Assembly (NCBI RefSeq): GCF_019633745.1
Contig: NZ_CP037968.1
Coordinates: 1,804,789-1,868,788, forward strand
Length of the DNA: 64,000 nucleotides
From: Methanofollis formosanus
GTDB lineage: Archaea; Halobacteriota; Methanomicrobia; Methanomicrobiales; Methanofollaceae
Reading direction: 5' to 3'
Shown here: piece after piece, positions 41,275 to 50,453 of the stretch
Numbering within the stretch: the first letter of the stretch is position 1
Layout: each line of letters starts with the position of its first letter
Made by a program: the position numbers and the translations under genes
Notes under the pieces: generated by a model
Database searches by the model: none
Seen by the model: only the letters and a program-made list of their open reading frames with translations
What the model was told of the DNA's origin: nothing

Positions 41275-41734
41275 TCACCCGGGCCAGTTCTTCCGGCCCC
41301 TCCCCTTTTTTCAGGTCTTTGACTGAGACATGGAAGGTGCCGGCGACGGTCATCCCGCGCGCCTCCAGGTCTGCCGAGAGTTTTTCCAGGGTGCTGCCAG
41401 GCATGCCGCCGCTCGTCGCAAAAGCCACCGCCCGTTTCCCTTCGCAGTTTTTCAGCGCGGCAACGATCGCGTTCGCGGCGGGCGTCGGGCTCCAGGCCCA
41501 GACCGGCGTCCCGACAACGACGAGATCGTACGCCCCGACGTCGATCCCGGCCGGTTCGATCGCTGCCTTTTCCCCGCGGCGCGCCCGCGGTGCTCCTTGC
41601 AGGTACATCGTCGCCTTCGAGTATCCGGCGAGGTCGCGCACCTCCACCAGGTCGGCCCCGACGATTCCGGCCGCGACCGTTGCGAGCACGCGTGTCTGTC
41701 CGGTTGCCGAGTAAAAGATGATGCAGGTCTTCAT
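41252..41734 (-). CDS. Flavodoxin family protein
   Basis: This 160-residue protein has an N-terminal phosphate-binding loop for [23 protein letters not shown] (residues 4-23), and [20 protein letters not shown] (about 70-89), typical of archaeal flavodoxins of about 160 residues. It carries electrons or acts as a flavin reductase. Its coding region overlaps the 3' end of purL by 23 bp. The start region is clean, but the upstream gap is the large hairpin array. Confidence 0.85.
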   Translation of the reverse strand: MKTCIIFYSATGQTRVLATVAAGIVGADLVEVRDLAGYSKATMYLQGAPRARRGEKAAIEPAGIDVGAYDLVVVGTPVWAWSPTPAANAIVAALKNCEGKRAVAFATSGGMPGSTLEKLSADLEARGMTVAGTFHVSVKDLKKGEGPEELARVIRSASGA

Positions 41735-41784
41735 AGAGGGGTGATCGACCGAAGGAGGTATGAGCATTGCGAAAGGGCTGCATC

Positions 41785-41815
41785 GCGCCGGGGGCGCTGC
41801 CCCCGACCCCCCGGG
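41785..41815 (+). repeat. Family 2 partial copy (inner hairpin)
   Basis: GGGGGC (41790-41795), loop GCT, GCCCCC (41799-41804), followed by GACCCCCCGGGAAGGC, is the inner hairpin and 3' outer arm of family 2 without the 5' arm. Confidence 0.5.
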
Positions 41816-41869
41816 AAGGCCGTGGTGGAGAGCCCGAACACTCTCGTCATACAGGTACAGCAGACATGA

Positions 41870-42870
41870 ACACCACCCCGTACCGTCCCCGGTCTCTCCT
41901 TTCGCGAAACAGCGGAACGGTCCGTGCGATGGGGGGCGGCATGTTCTGATCATCACGCCGTCCCGGTTTCGTGACCCCGAAGATTGGAGCGGAAAGGGGA
42001 AGAACACACCACCCCGTGCCGTCCCCGGTTCTATCTTCTCGCGAAATATCAGAAAAAATTCAGTGATGAGGGGGCGGCACATTTTGATCACGACGCTGTC
42101 CTGGTTTCATGACCCCGAAGATTGGAGCGGACCGGGGAAGAGCACACCACCCCGTGCCGTCCCCCGCACTATCTTTTCGCGAGACGACAGACCAGATTCG
42201 ATGACGAGAGAGTGGCCCTTTCAGATCATCACGCCATCCTGTCGTCATGACCCCGGAGATAGAACCAGGAAAAGGAGGCCTGATCTTTTTTTCAGCGGGA
42301 TCGCGAGCCTCGTGCCGTCCCCTGCACTATCTTCTCGCGAAATATCAGAAAAAATTCAGTGATGAGGGGACGGCACATCCGATCATCGCCCCTGTCCTGT
42401 CCTCACGACCCCGAAGATAGAACCCGGACGGAAGAACGCCGATCGCTTCTCAGCGAGATTACACCAACCTGTGCCGTCCCCCGTCCTATCCTTTCGCGAG
42501 ACGGCAGAACAGACGCGGTGAAGGGGGACGGCACGTTTGGATCATCACGCCGTTCGGTTTTCATGACCCCGAAGATAGAACCGGTACGGGACGAGGTTGA
42601 TCTCTGTCGCCGTTCCCCGTCCTATCTTCTCGCGAAAGAACAGAAAAGATCCTTCAATGGGGGGGAACGGCACCGTTGATCATGACGCTGTCCTGTCCTC
42701 ACGACCCCGAAGATAAAACCTGGACGTGAGAGGGCTGATCCAGTTTCAGCGGGATCACAAACTCTGCCGCCCCGCGCACCATCCTTTCGCGAGACGGCAG
42801 AAATGATCGGCAATAGGGGGACGGCATGTTCTGATCATGACGCCGTCCTGTCGTCGCGACCCCAAAGAGA
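41870..42870 (+). repeat. Family 1 hairpin repeats, tandem array of seven units
   Basis: 5'/3' stem arms: U1 41883-41890/41932-41939, U2 42016-42026/42070-42080, U3 from 42154 (3' arm decayed), U4 42312-42323/42365-42376 (GTGCCGTCCCCT with a perfect 12-bp partner), U5 42471-42482/42523-42534 (perfect 12 bp), U6 42609-42618/42662-42671 (GCCGTTCCCC/GGGGAACGGC), U7 42765-42773/42817-42826 (one C-A mismatch). Unit starts are spaced about 135, 138, 158, 159, 137 and 157 bp, so two linker lengths alternate irregularly. Linkers begin GATCATCACGCCGTCC and contain CATGACCCCGAAGATAGAAC or a GAAGATTGGAGCGG version. The gap 41735-43005 holds no gene I can support. Confidence 0.9.
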
Positions 42871-43005
42871 GAAGTGGGAAGGCCATGTCGGCGACCATGA
42901 AGGGAGGGGTGCCGCCCCCCCGCATAGCTGATTGTCTGGAGGAATTCTCCAGGGCCCGGGCCACAGAGCGTTCCGGGTTATGCTAAAAAAAAGGATGCCG
43001 CCTTA

Positions 43006-44028
43006 CTACTTTTTGAACTGCGGCATCAGCGCCCTGATCTCCGCCCCGACCACCTCGAGGTCGTGCTCCTCGTCGGCGCGGGTCAGCGCCGAGAAGACCG
43101 GACGGTTCACCTGGTTCTCCAGAATCCACTCCTTCGCAAACCGGCCGTCCTGGATCTCTTCGAGCACCTCCTGCATCGCCGCGTAGGTCTCGGGCCCGAT
43201 GACGCGCGGCCCGCGCGTCAGATCGCCGTACCGGGCGGTGTTCGAGACGACCTCGCGCATCGTCGTGAGACCACCCTCGTAGATGAGGTCGACGATCAGT
43301 TTGAGCTCGTGGCAGACCTCCAGGTACGCCATCTCCGGCGCGTACCCGTTGGCGACCAGGGTCTCGAACCCGGCCTTGATCAGCGCCGAACACCCACCGC
43401 AGAGCACCGCCTGCTCACCGAAGAGGTCGGTCTCGGTCTCCTCCCTGAAGGACGTCTCGAAGACCGCCGCCCGCGTCGCCCCGATGCCCTTTGCGTACGC
43501 GAGGGCGACGGCCCTGGCGTCCCCGGAAGCGTCCTGTTCGATGGCGATGAGCGCCGGCACGCCCGCGCCCTCCTCGTACAGCCGCCTGACAAGATGACCC
43601 GGCCCTTTCGGCGCGACCATCACGACGTTCACGTCGGGGGGCGGGACGATCTGCCCGTAGTGGATGTTGAACCCATGAGAGAACATCAGGGTCTTGCCGG
43701 CCGAGAGCCCCGGTCTGATGGCCTCCAGGTACGTCCGCGCCTGGTCCTCGTCGGGGAGGAGGACCTGGACGACGTCGGCCTGCTTTACGGCGTCAGCGAC
43801 CTGAAAGACCTCGATACCGTCTTTGATCGCCTTCTCCCAGCTCTTCCCGGGCCGCACCCCGACGATCACGTCGAGGCCCGAGTCCCTGAGGTTCAGTGCC
43901 TGCCCGCGCCCCTGGGAACCGTAGCCGATGACCGCGATCCGTTTTCCGGCCAGCACGCCCAGGTCGGCGTCTGCGTCATAGTACTTCTCAACCATCTGTA
44001 CCACTCGCTTAGTGCTATCGAAGTCCAT
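43006..44028 (-). CDS. ilvC: Ketol-acid reductoisomerase
   Basis: This 340-residue class I enzyme, the second step of branched-chain amino acid synthesis, rearranges and reduces acetolactate with NADPH. Motifs are [20 protein letters not shown] (about residues 30-49, Rossmann loop), [20 protein letters not shown] (about 134-153), [20 protein letters not shown] (about 194-213, Mg-binding Asp/Glu) and [20 protein letters not shown] (about 251-270). The length is normal. The ATG at 44028 is followed by [20 protein letters not shown]. The upstream region is AT-rich with TAATTTTAG as the likely promoter. Confidence 0.95.
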   Translation of the reverse strand: MDFDSTKRVVQMVEKYYDADADLGVLAGKRIAVIGYGSQGRGQALNLRDSGLDVIVGVRPGKSWEKAIKDGIEVFQVADAVKQADVVQVLLPDEDQARTYLEAIRPGLSAGKTLMFSHGFNIHYGQIVPPPDVNVVMVAPKGPGHLVRRLYEEGAGVPALIAIEQDASGDARAVALAYAKGIGATRAAVFETSFREETETDLFGEQAVLCGGCSALIKAGFETLVANGYAPEMAYLEVCHELKLIVDLIYEGGLTTMREVVSNTARYGDLTRGPRVIGPETYAAMQEVLEEIQDGRFAKEWILENQVNRPVFSALTRADEEHDLEVVGAEIRALMPQFKK

Positions 44029-44121
44029 AAATAACTATAGCGGGTACCTAAAATTACTACAAATTGGCGCTTTTAGATTCTCTGGACTGCGTCAAATCGA
44101 AAATTAAACTACGTTCCAGTG

Positions 44122-45072
44122 ATGAGGGTAATGAGAATGGATCTGCCTGATGTACAGTCGACGTGTCCGGATGTCAGAATCAACCTGACGCGGGTCGGCG
44201 TAAAGAATGTAAAGAAGCTCGTTGAAGTCTCCCGCCCCGATAAGCGTCCTGTCGTTTTTATCTCCAATTTCGACGTCTATGTCGATCTCCCTGGCAGCCT
44301 GAAGGGTGCGAACCTCTCCCGCAACTTCGAGGTGATCGACGAGGTACTCCAGGAAGCCATCGACGGAAAGGTCACCGAGATCGAGGAACTCTGTAGCGTC
44401 GTCGCCAGGAAACTTCTCGACCACCACGAGTATGCCGAGAGGACCGAGATCCAGATGCGCAGCCAGTTCATGGTCCGCCGCGAGACCCCGGTCTCCAAGA
44501 CCGGGTGTCATGAGGTCGTGAAGGTCTATGCCCGGGCCGTTGCGAAGAGGAACGGGGAACACCCGATCATCAGAAAGAGCATCGGTGCCGAGGTGACCGG
44601 CATGACCGCCTGCCCATGCGCGCAGGACATCATGAAGGACCATGCCATCCACGTGATGCAGGATCTCGGCGTCGAACCCGAGAAGATCGACGCCTTCTTC
44701 GAGCAGGTGCCGATGGCCACCCACAACCAGCGCGGCCGCGGCTTCCTCTGTATCGAGACCGACGACGACTCCCACGTCTCCCTCGAAACGGTCATCAACG
44801 TGCTCAAGGCCTCCATGAGCGCTTCGATCTATGAACTCCTCAAGCGCGGCGACGAGAACTATGTCGTGATGCAGGCGCACTCCAACGCCCGCTTTGTCGA
44901 GGACTGTGTCCGCGAGATGGCGCGGAGGGTGGTCCAGGAGTTCGGCGATCTGCCGGGCGACTCCTCGCTCCTCCTCAGACAGACGAACGAGGAGAGCATC
45001 CACCAGCACGACGCCTACGCGGAGCGGAAGGCGACGCTCGCCGAACTCATCTGTGAGTTGAACGGCGACTGA
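44122..45072 (+). CDS. mptA: GTP cyclohydrolase MptA (GTP cyclohydrolase IV)
   Basis: This protein of about 316 residues starts the methanopterin pathway by converting GTP to 7,8-dihydroneopterin 2',3'-cyclic phosphate; it is an Fe(II)-dependent FolE2-like enzyme. Motifs include VRINLTRVGVKNVKKLVEVS, GAEVTGMTACPCAQDIMKDH (about residues 153-172, metal-binding Cys) and MATHNQRGRGFLCIETDD. Starts are crowded: GTG 44119, ATG 44122, ATG 44131 and ATG 44137. GAGGG at 44123-44127 favours 44131 or 44137. AT-rich DNA with GAAAATTAAAC lies upstream. Confidence 0.92.
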   Translation: MRVMRMDLPDVQSTCPDVRINLTRVGVKNVKKLVEVSRPDKRPVVFISNFDVYVDLPGSLKGANLSRNFEVIDEVLQEAIDGKVTEIEELCSVVARKLLDHHEYAERTEIQMRSQFMVRRETPVSKTGCHEVVKVYARAVAKRNGEHPIIRKSIGAEVTGMTACPCAQDIMKDHAIHVMQDLGVEPEKIDAFFEQVPMATHNQRGRGFLCIETDDDSHVSLETVINVLKASMSASIYELLKRGDENYVVMQAHSNARFVEDCVREMARRVVQEFGDLPGDSSLLLRQTNEESIHQHDAYAERKATLAELICELNGD

Positions 45073-45088
45073 ACGAATCACTTTCTTC

Positions 45089-45095
45089 TTTTTTT
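45089..45095 (+). terminator. T-run terminator after mptA
   Basis: CTTTCTTCTTTTTTTC gives a run of seven Ts about 17 nt after the mptA stop, a typical archaeal intrinsic stop signal. Confidence 0.4.
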
Positions 45096-45137
45096 CAGCG
45101 ATTTTTGTGAGTTCCGGGCTCACGAGTACCAGATCTT

Positions 45138-46922
45138 TCAGTGAGCACGTCCCGAAACGCGCGGGTCTTGCCGCGCTCTCGCCGGTCGCTCCGGTTCCGC
45201 CCCGCCCTCTCTGAGAAAGACGGCGATCTCATGCACCCGACCGTCCGCCGCCCTGACCGGCGTCATGGATACCTCGAAGGTCTTTCCACAGGCCTGCACC
45301 TCACCCCTGGCCGTCCGCCCCACGTTCAAAACCTCCTCCCGCATCTTGTCGAGGGCGGCGTGGAGGGTCACGGCACGCTCTTTTCCGGCCTGGCCGAAGA
45401 TCCGGCCGGCCTGCTCGTTGAGATCGAGCACCGCCCCGCCCGGATCGATGAGAACCACCAGATCGGGGGAGGCGTTGAGGAGGGTCCGTGCCCGCTGCCG
45501 GCTTCGGTCCAGGGCGAGACGGGCGTGCCGCCGATGGAGAGCGACGGCCGCCTGCCGCATGAATCCCTCGATCAACGCACCCTTCTCTTTCCCCTCTCTT
45601 CCCTCCCTCAGGACGACCACATCCCCCAGGAACGTCTCGTGGCAGACAAGGGGGGCGTACATGCACCCGCCGTTGCTGGCGCCAGGGAGCGCCGCGGCCG
45701 GGTGATCGGCGATCTCGACCTCCTCGTACAGGCGGGTCCGTGCCTTTTCCCTCTCTCTGACGGTCATGGGAAAGTGCGTGCCCACCAGTTCGCCGCCAGG
45801 CCCCCCCTCTCCGTCCGGTCCGACGACCGCTTCGATGCGGAATGCATGCAGGTCGCGGTCATAGGAGGAGACGACGACCGTCGAGCCCGGCAGCAGTTTC
45901 CCGACCTGCCTGCCGATGTAGCCGAAGACCTCGTCGTCGTCTTCCATCTCGACAAAACCCATCGCCGTCTTTGAGAGCACCGCCGTCTCCTCGGCATGCC
46001 GGCGTTGCTCCTCCTCGAAGTGCTTCTGGGCGGTGATGTCTCTCGCGATGGTCGAGGCCCCGACCACCCGGCCACCCTCGTCTCTCACCGGCGAGACCGA
46101 GATGGCGACGTCGACCCTGGACCCGTCCTTTCTCACCCTGACCGTCTCAAGCCGGTCGATTCCCCGTCCTGCTTCGACCTCGTCCTGTATTGTATCCATT
46201 TCGGCGGCATTCTCGGGTGGGACGAGCGGGTCGAGGGTCCGACCGATCATCTCGTCCCGCATGTACCCGTACAGCCGTTCGGCGCCCTCGTTCCACGAAA
46301 CAATTTTTCCGTCGAGGTCTTTGCCGATGATGGCGTCTTCGGTCGACTCGACGATGTTGGCCAGGAAGGTCCGCATCTTCCAGGCCTTCTTCATCTCGGT
46401 GAGGTCTTCCAGGATGATCGTCGTCCCGCTCCCTCCCTCCTCAAAGGCGGTCGGGAGGATCTTGGCCCTGAAGATACGCTCGTCCCCCCACGCCACCTCG
46501 GGGACCACCACCTCGCCGGTCAAATCGTCGTCCAGGCCCGAGAGCACCATCGGCGTGGTGACGACCGGCAGGCCCGAGGTCGCAAGGTCGGTTCCCAGGA
46601 GGTCTTCCCTGTTCTGCCCGGAGAAGGTGACGAACGGCGTGTTGATCTGAAGGATCCGTCCCTCGCCGTCGAGGACCACGATCAGGTCGCTGGAATATTC
46701 GAGTAGGGCCGAGATGGGAAGACGCTGGGAGGCGGTGTAGACCTTCGCGGCCCCGTAAGTCCGCATCTCCGCCTGGCCCGAGATGAGCAGCATCTCAAGG
46801 TACTTTGCGACCGAGTTGCGGTTCAACCCCACCTTTCGTGAGATGTCGGATATGCTCAAGCCTTTTGGATTCTGGCGCAAGACCCGCCTGATCTCCCTGA
46901 GTTTTTCCGGTCCTTCCCCCAT
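45138..46922 (-). CDS. HTH-PAS-GAF sensory regulator, no kinase domain (paralogue)
   Basis: This 594-residue protein begins with an HTH (KLREIRRVLRQNPKGLSISD, ISRKVGLNRNSVAKYLEMLL) very like that of the gene at 7649. PAS domains follow at about 70-180 (SSDLIVVLDGEGRILQINTP) and 190-310 (IVESTEDAIIGKDLDGKIVS), then a GAF-like domain at about 320-460 and a final PAS at about 470-570 (LLNASPDLVVLIDPGGAVLD). There is no histidine kinase or other output. The start at 46922 fits a TATA-like ATTTAAAT near 46951-46958. It is divergent from the frh operon and is a candidate regulator of it. Confidence 0.78.
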   Translation of the reverse strand: MGEGPEKLREIRRVLRQNPKGLSISDISRKVGLNRNSVAKYLEMLLISGQAEMRTYGAAKVYTASQRLPISALLEYSSDLIVVLDGEGRILQINTPFVTFSGQNREDLLGTDLATSGLPVVTTPMVLSGLDDDLTGEVVVPEVAWGDERIFRAKILPTAFEEGGSGTTIILEDLTEMKKAWKMRTFLANIVESTEDAIIGKDLDGKIVSWNEGAERLYGYMRDEMIGRTLDPLVPPENAAEMDTIQDEVEAGRGIDRLETVRVRKDGSRVDVAISVSPVRDEGGRVVGASTIARDITAQKHFEEEQRRHAEETAVLSKTAMGFVEMEDDDEVFGYIGRQVGKLLPGSTVVVSSYDRDLHAFRIEAVVGPDGEGGPGGELVGTHFPMTVREREKARTRLYEEVEIADHPAAALPGASNGGCMYAPLVCHETFLGDVVVLREGREGKEKGALIEGFMRQAAVALHRRHARLALDRSRQRARTLLNASPDLVVLIDPGGAVLDLNEQAGRIFGQAGKERAVTLHAALDKMREEVLNVGRTARGEVQACGKTFEVSMTPVRAADGRVHEIAVFLREGGAEPERPARARQDPRVSGRAH

Positions 46923-47339
46923 ATGTGCCGGGGCATGTACCCGCACTCTTCATTTAAATTCTTTTTTTTGCTCCGGGGATGCCAGATCTCCGGTCCGTGA
47001 CCCTCTCCTGACGCAGGTGAAGGAAGGAACGAATTTTCCCGATCAACAGATCTCGATCTCGTATAAATCCTGATGATCAAATAAAACCGTATCCCCTGGA
47101 ACGGACGGCTCGAGGTCGTTGGAATTCTATCTTCGCATCCGGCGCGGTCCCGGAGGCCTCTGTGCCGGCCCGGTCTTATAGAATGGTCTGAATAGATCTT
47201 TCTCTCATTCCTGGGAAGGGGGCGGCCCGCTCTCCCCGGGATAGATGCCCACCCTTCTCCAGGCAGGCCCATATCAGGACATTAATGTGCACATCTGTGG
47301 CCCGTCTCTTATCATTGCAAATCTGGAGAGGAGGTTAAT

Positions 47340-47465
47340 TTGCCATGTTTGATCGGTAATAAATCGAAACCTATAACTAACGTTGTGAGTCAATTGCTTC
47401 TAACGTACTTCTGTGGTACGTGTCACACCTATTGCACAGGTTCGAATCATAGTATCGCTGTTTGA
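47340..47465 (+). other. Possible leader ORF upstream of frhA
   Basis: A TTG at 47340 has GGAGGT 4 nt before it and opens a 41-codon frame containing YFCGTCHTYCTG that ends at 47465. A 4-codon ATG frame (47345) shares the same ribosome binding site. A TATA-like CCTATAACT at about 47372 would start transcription inside it. It may be chance. The 46947-47339 stretch has no gene I can support. Confidence 0.2.
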
Positions 47466-47494
47466 ACAATCCGAATCGAAATGAGGCGATATAC

Positions 47495-48862
47495 TTGTCG
47501 AAAGTTGTAGAGATTTCCCCAACCACGAGACACGAGGGTCACACCAAGCTCGTGCTCAAGATAAACGACGAAGGCATCGTCGAGCGCGGCGACTGGCTCA
47601 GTCTGACCCCGGTAAGGGGCATCGAGAAGCTCGCCGTCGGTAAGTCGATGCACCAGGTGCCGAAGATTGCCTCCCGTGTCTGTGGGATCTGTCCGATCGC
47701 ACACACACTCGCAGCAACAGAGGCCATGGAAGCGTCGGTCGGATGTTATGTCCCTGAAGATGCAATGCTCCTGCGTTACATCCTCCAGTGTGCGAACAGG
47801 CTTCACAGCCACGCCCTGCACAACATCCTCTCCCTGCCCGACATGTACCTGCCGGGTACCGACGTCAAGATCAACCCATTCACGTCCGAAGAGCCTGTCC
47901 GCTCGGTTGCCCTCAGGATCCAGAAACTCCGTGAGGTCGGTCAGACGGTCGGCGAGATCGTCGGCGGTGAGGCTATCCACCCGTCCAACCCCCGTGTCGG
48001 CGGGATGTACAAGAACATCACCCCGAGAGCCAGAGAGAAGATCTACGACCTCGCGAAGGAGGCCCTGCCCCTTGCCCGCGACCACATGGAGTTCATGATC
48101 TCAGTCTTCAAGAACTTCCAGAACCGGGACTCCGTCGAGGTCGGCGGCATGGAAGTGCCGGTGCCCGACACCTTTGGTTTCCACAACCAGGGCTACATGG
48201 CAACCGCTCCGGTCTACGGCAGCTCCAGCCTTGACGACAACCCAACCTGGTTCCCCGAGCGCTGGACCGAGGTCCGGCCGTGGGACTGGTACATGGGCGA
48301 GACCGAGATCGATTACGACGAGCCCAACTACCCGGTCGGCGGCACCACTCCGGCAGGCAACAAGGCCTGGCCGCAGATGGAAGCCTGCATGGGCGTGCCC
48401 CTGTACGACGGCCAGCCGGTCGAGGTCGGTCCGCGTGCCCGTCTGGTCCAGTTCAAGAACTTCGACCTGAAGGGCGCGATGGGCCTGCAGATCGCACGGC
48501 AGATGGAGTACATGGACTGCGTCTATGGCATGATGGAGGCTGCCGACGCACTCAACACCTCCGGCAAAGTCCTTGCCGACGAGATCCCGCAGGGCGACGG
48601 CACCCTTGGCTGGGCGGCCAACGAGGCCCCGCGTGGCAGCGACGTCCACCTTGTCAAGGTCAAGGACGGCCGGGTCCGCTGGTACTCGTTGCTTGTCCCG
48701 ACCACCTGGAACTTCCCGACATGCAGCCGGGCCCTTGAGGGCGCACCATGGCAGCTCGCTGAGGTCATCGTTCGTGCGTATGACCCGTGCGTCTCCTGTG
48801 CGACCCACATGATGGTGGTCGACGAGGACAAGAGGATAGTGGCTCAGAAACTCATCGAGTGA
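47495..48862 (+). CDS. frhA: Coenzyme F420-reducing [NiFe] hydrogenase, alpha subunit
   Basis: This 455-residue large subunit holds the Ni-Fe site. The N-terminal ligands are in RVCGICPIAHT (about residues 62-72) and the C-terminal ligands in DPCVSCATHMMVV (about 436-448), all Cys, no Sec. The MVVDEDK...KLIE tail after the His is the peptide removed by FrhD. MSKVVEISPTTRHEGH is the usual FrhA start and corresponds to a TTG codon at 47495 with GAGGCGAT 4 nt upstream; the earlier TTG 47462 would add NNPNRNEAIY. It is first in the operon frhADGB. Confidence 0.93.
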   Translation: MSKVVEISPTTRHEGHTKLVLKINDEGIVERGDWLSLTPVRGIEKLAVGKSMHQVPKIASRVCGICPIAHTLAATEAMEASVGCYVPEDAMLLRYILQCANRLHSHALHNILSLPDMYLPGTDVKINPFTSEEPVRSVALRIQKLREVGQTVGEIVGGEAIHPSNPRVGGMYKNITPRAREKIYDLAKEALPLARDHMEFMISVFKNFQNRDSVEVGGMEVPVPDTFGFHNQGYMATAPVYGSSSLDDNPTWFPERWTEVRPWDWYMGETEIDYDEPNYPVGGTTPAGNKAWPQMEACMGVPLYDGQPVEVGPRARLVQFKNFDLKGAMGLQIARQMEYMDCVYGMMEAADALNTSGKVLADEIPQGDGTLGWAANEAPRGSDVHLVKVKDGRVRWYSLLVPTTWNFPTCSRALEGAPWQLAEVIVRAYDPCVSCATHMMVVDEDKRIVAQKLIE

Positions 48863-48873
48863 GAGTTGCACGC

Positions 48874-49449
48874 ATGCTGTTCCGAGAGATCGTGGTTGTG
48901 GGATGTGGGAACCCACTCTTTGCCGATGACGGCTTCGGCCCTGCAGTCGTTGAAGAGCTGCAGAAATTCGACCTGCCAGAGAAGGTCAAGGTGATCGATG
49001 GCGGCCTGGGTGGCCCGCACTATCTTTTTACCCTGATGGCGCACTCCGACGAACCGGTCAAGAAACTGATCGTCGTCGATATTGCCGACTTCGGGGGAGA
49101 GCCCGGGACACTCGTCCATCTCACGCCTGAAGACCTCCCGCCCGGCAGTTACCGGGACGTCCACTCATGGAATATGGTCGAACCACTCCAGTTACTCAAA
49201 GACCGGGTCAAGATCACGATCGTCGGGTGTCAGCCGAAGCGTGTGACCGAACCCAATGTCGAATTGGGTCTCTCGGATGAGGTTGAAAAAGCCATTCCCA
49301 AGGCGGTACGGTACGTACTCAAAGAAATTGGGGTGGATGATGGGGCTACTATCAAAGTTAAAGCAGATCTTTGGGAGGAAGGAACCGCCCAGACCCGAGG
49401 AGACCCCGAAAGCAGCGTCCGAACCGGTAACACCGAAGGTTCGGCCTGA
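48874..49449 (+). CDS. frhD: F420-reducing hydrogenase maturation protease
   Basis: This 191-residue peptidase is of the HycI/HupD type and processes FrhA. Motifs are EIVVVGCGNPLFADDGFGPA (residues 4-23, nickel-sensing Asp in DDG), VIDGGLGGPHYLF (about 46-58) and VDIADFGGEPGTL (about 73-85). The C-terminal 35 residues (after AVRYVLKEIGV) are polar, unusual for the family, and overlap the extended FrhG start at 49337. The ATG 48874 is 11 bp after the frhA stop. Confidence 0.88.
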   Translation: MLFREIVVVGCGNPLFADDGFGPAVVEELQKFDLPEKVKVIDGGLGGPHYLFTLMAHSDEPVKKLIVVDIADFGGEPGTLVHLTPEDLPPGSYRDVHSWNMVEPLQLLKDRVKITIVGCQPKRVTEPNVELGLSDEVEKAIPKAVRYVLKEIGVDDGATIKVKADLWEEGTAQTRGDPESSVRTGNTEGSA

Positions 49450-50443
49450 AACGGTGCCATCCGAGGAGAAGGGGTCAGTCAAGTGGGTTAAGAAACCCGC
49501 GCCTGCTCCAGCAACGCGGCCTGCACCCGTCAAAGGGGCACCGCAGGAGCCTGCCGTCGGAGAACCCGCCAGAGCGGTTGAAGCCGTACAAGAGGCTCCA
49601 CAACCGACACCCAGACCCGAAACAAAACCTTCCGAGATCGATGTGGAAAAAAAGGTGGAAAAAACGAAGGAGGAAATGCCTGTGGTAGAGAAGATCACCG
49701 TTGGGCACGTGCACCTGAGCGGTTGTACCGGGTGCCTTGTGTCCTTTGCAGACAACTACGAAGGACTCTTCAAGATCCTTGATGATTATGCAGATCTCGT
49801 CTATGCTCTGACCCTCGCGGATGTCAGGCATATCCCTGAGATGGACGTCGCCCTTGTTGAGGGTTCGGTCTGTCTTCAGGACAAGAGTTCAGTCGAAGAA
49901 ATCAAGGAAGCCAGGGAGAAGGCGAAGGTCGTCGTCGCCCTCGGCGGCTGTGCGGCATATGGGAACATTACCCGGTTCTGCCGCGGCGGTCAGTGGAACC
50001 AGCCGCAGATGGAATCCTATGTCCCGATCGCCGAACTGATCGACGTTGACCTTTACATCCCCGGCTGTGCGCCGACCCCCCAGCAGATCAGGAACGTCTG
50101 TATCATGGCCTACCTGCTCCTGAAGGGGAACGACGAGCAGAAGGAACTCGCGGGCGCCTACCTCAAGCCGCTCATGGACCTTGCCCAGCGTGGCGACGAG
50201 GCCTGCGGCTGCGACCTGATGTATGACGTCATCAACCAGGGCCTGTGCATGGGCTGTGGTTCCTGTGCGGCGGCCTGCCCGGTCCGTGCGATCAGCATGG
50301 AATACGGCAAGCCCAACATCGACCGCGACCTCTGCATCAAGTGCGGGGCCTGCTATGCCCAGTGCCCGAGGAGCTTCTTCAACTTTGATGTAATGAACGA
50401 GTTCGAAGGGATTTCTGAACTCATCAAGGGAGTCATGGAGTGA
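49337..50443 (+). CDS. frhG: F420-reducing hydrogenase, gamma subunit, with long N-terminal extension
   Basis: From ATG 49337 the protein has 368 residues. About 113 residues come before the usual start: a short amphipathic helix ([14 protein letters not shown]) and a Pro/Ala/Glu/Lys-rich linker. The family core follows: [42 protein letters not shown] (proximal Fe-S cluster), then two ferredoxin motifs [17 protein letters not shown] and [15 protein letters not shown]. It passes electrons from FrhA to FrhB. An internal ATG at 49676, with AAGGAGG 2-8 nt before it, would give the classic [17 protein letters not shown] start. The extended frame overlaps frhD by 113 bp. Confidence 0.9.
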   Translation: MMGLLSKLKQIFGRKEPPRPEETPKAASEPVTPKVRPETVPSEEKGSVKWVKKPAPAPATRPAPVKGAPQEPAVGEPARAVEAVQEAPQPTPRPETKPSEIDVEKKVEKTKEEMPVVEKITVGHVHLSGCTGCLVSFADNYEGLFKILDDYADLVYALTLADVRHIPEMDVALVEGSVCLQDKSSVEEIKEAREKAKVVVALGGCAAYGNITRFCRGGQWNQPQMESYVPIAELIDVDLYIPGCAPTPQQIRNVCIMAYLLLKGNDEQKELAGAYLKPLMDLAQRGDEACGCDLMYDVINQGLCMGCGSCAAACPVRAISMEYGKPNIDRDLCIKCGACYAQCPRSFFNFDVMNEFEGISELIKGVME

Positions 50444-50453
50444 GGTGAGAGAC

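Noticed and set aside
41760-42362. Protein-coding frame of 200 residues across the repeat array
   Set aside because: It is open only because the repeat is GC-rich; the peptide is Arg/Pro/Ser-rich and repeats with the hairpin units.
41870-42870. CRISPR array
   Set aside because: The repeats are about 60-bp hairpins separated by linkers that are themselves conserved, the units diverge from each other, and no cas genes are near.
46980-47260. C/D box RNA suggested by a TGATGA at about 47072
   Set aside because: No CTGA D box occurs at a fitting distance and there is no terminal stem.
47397-47460. tRNA-like GGTTCGAATC upstream of frhA
   Set aside because: No acceptor or anticodon stem can be formed around it.
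48787-48862. Selenocysteine in FrhA
   Set aside because: The C-terminal ligand motif is DPCVSCATH with ordinary Cys codons and no in-frame TGA.
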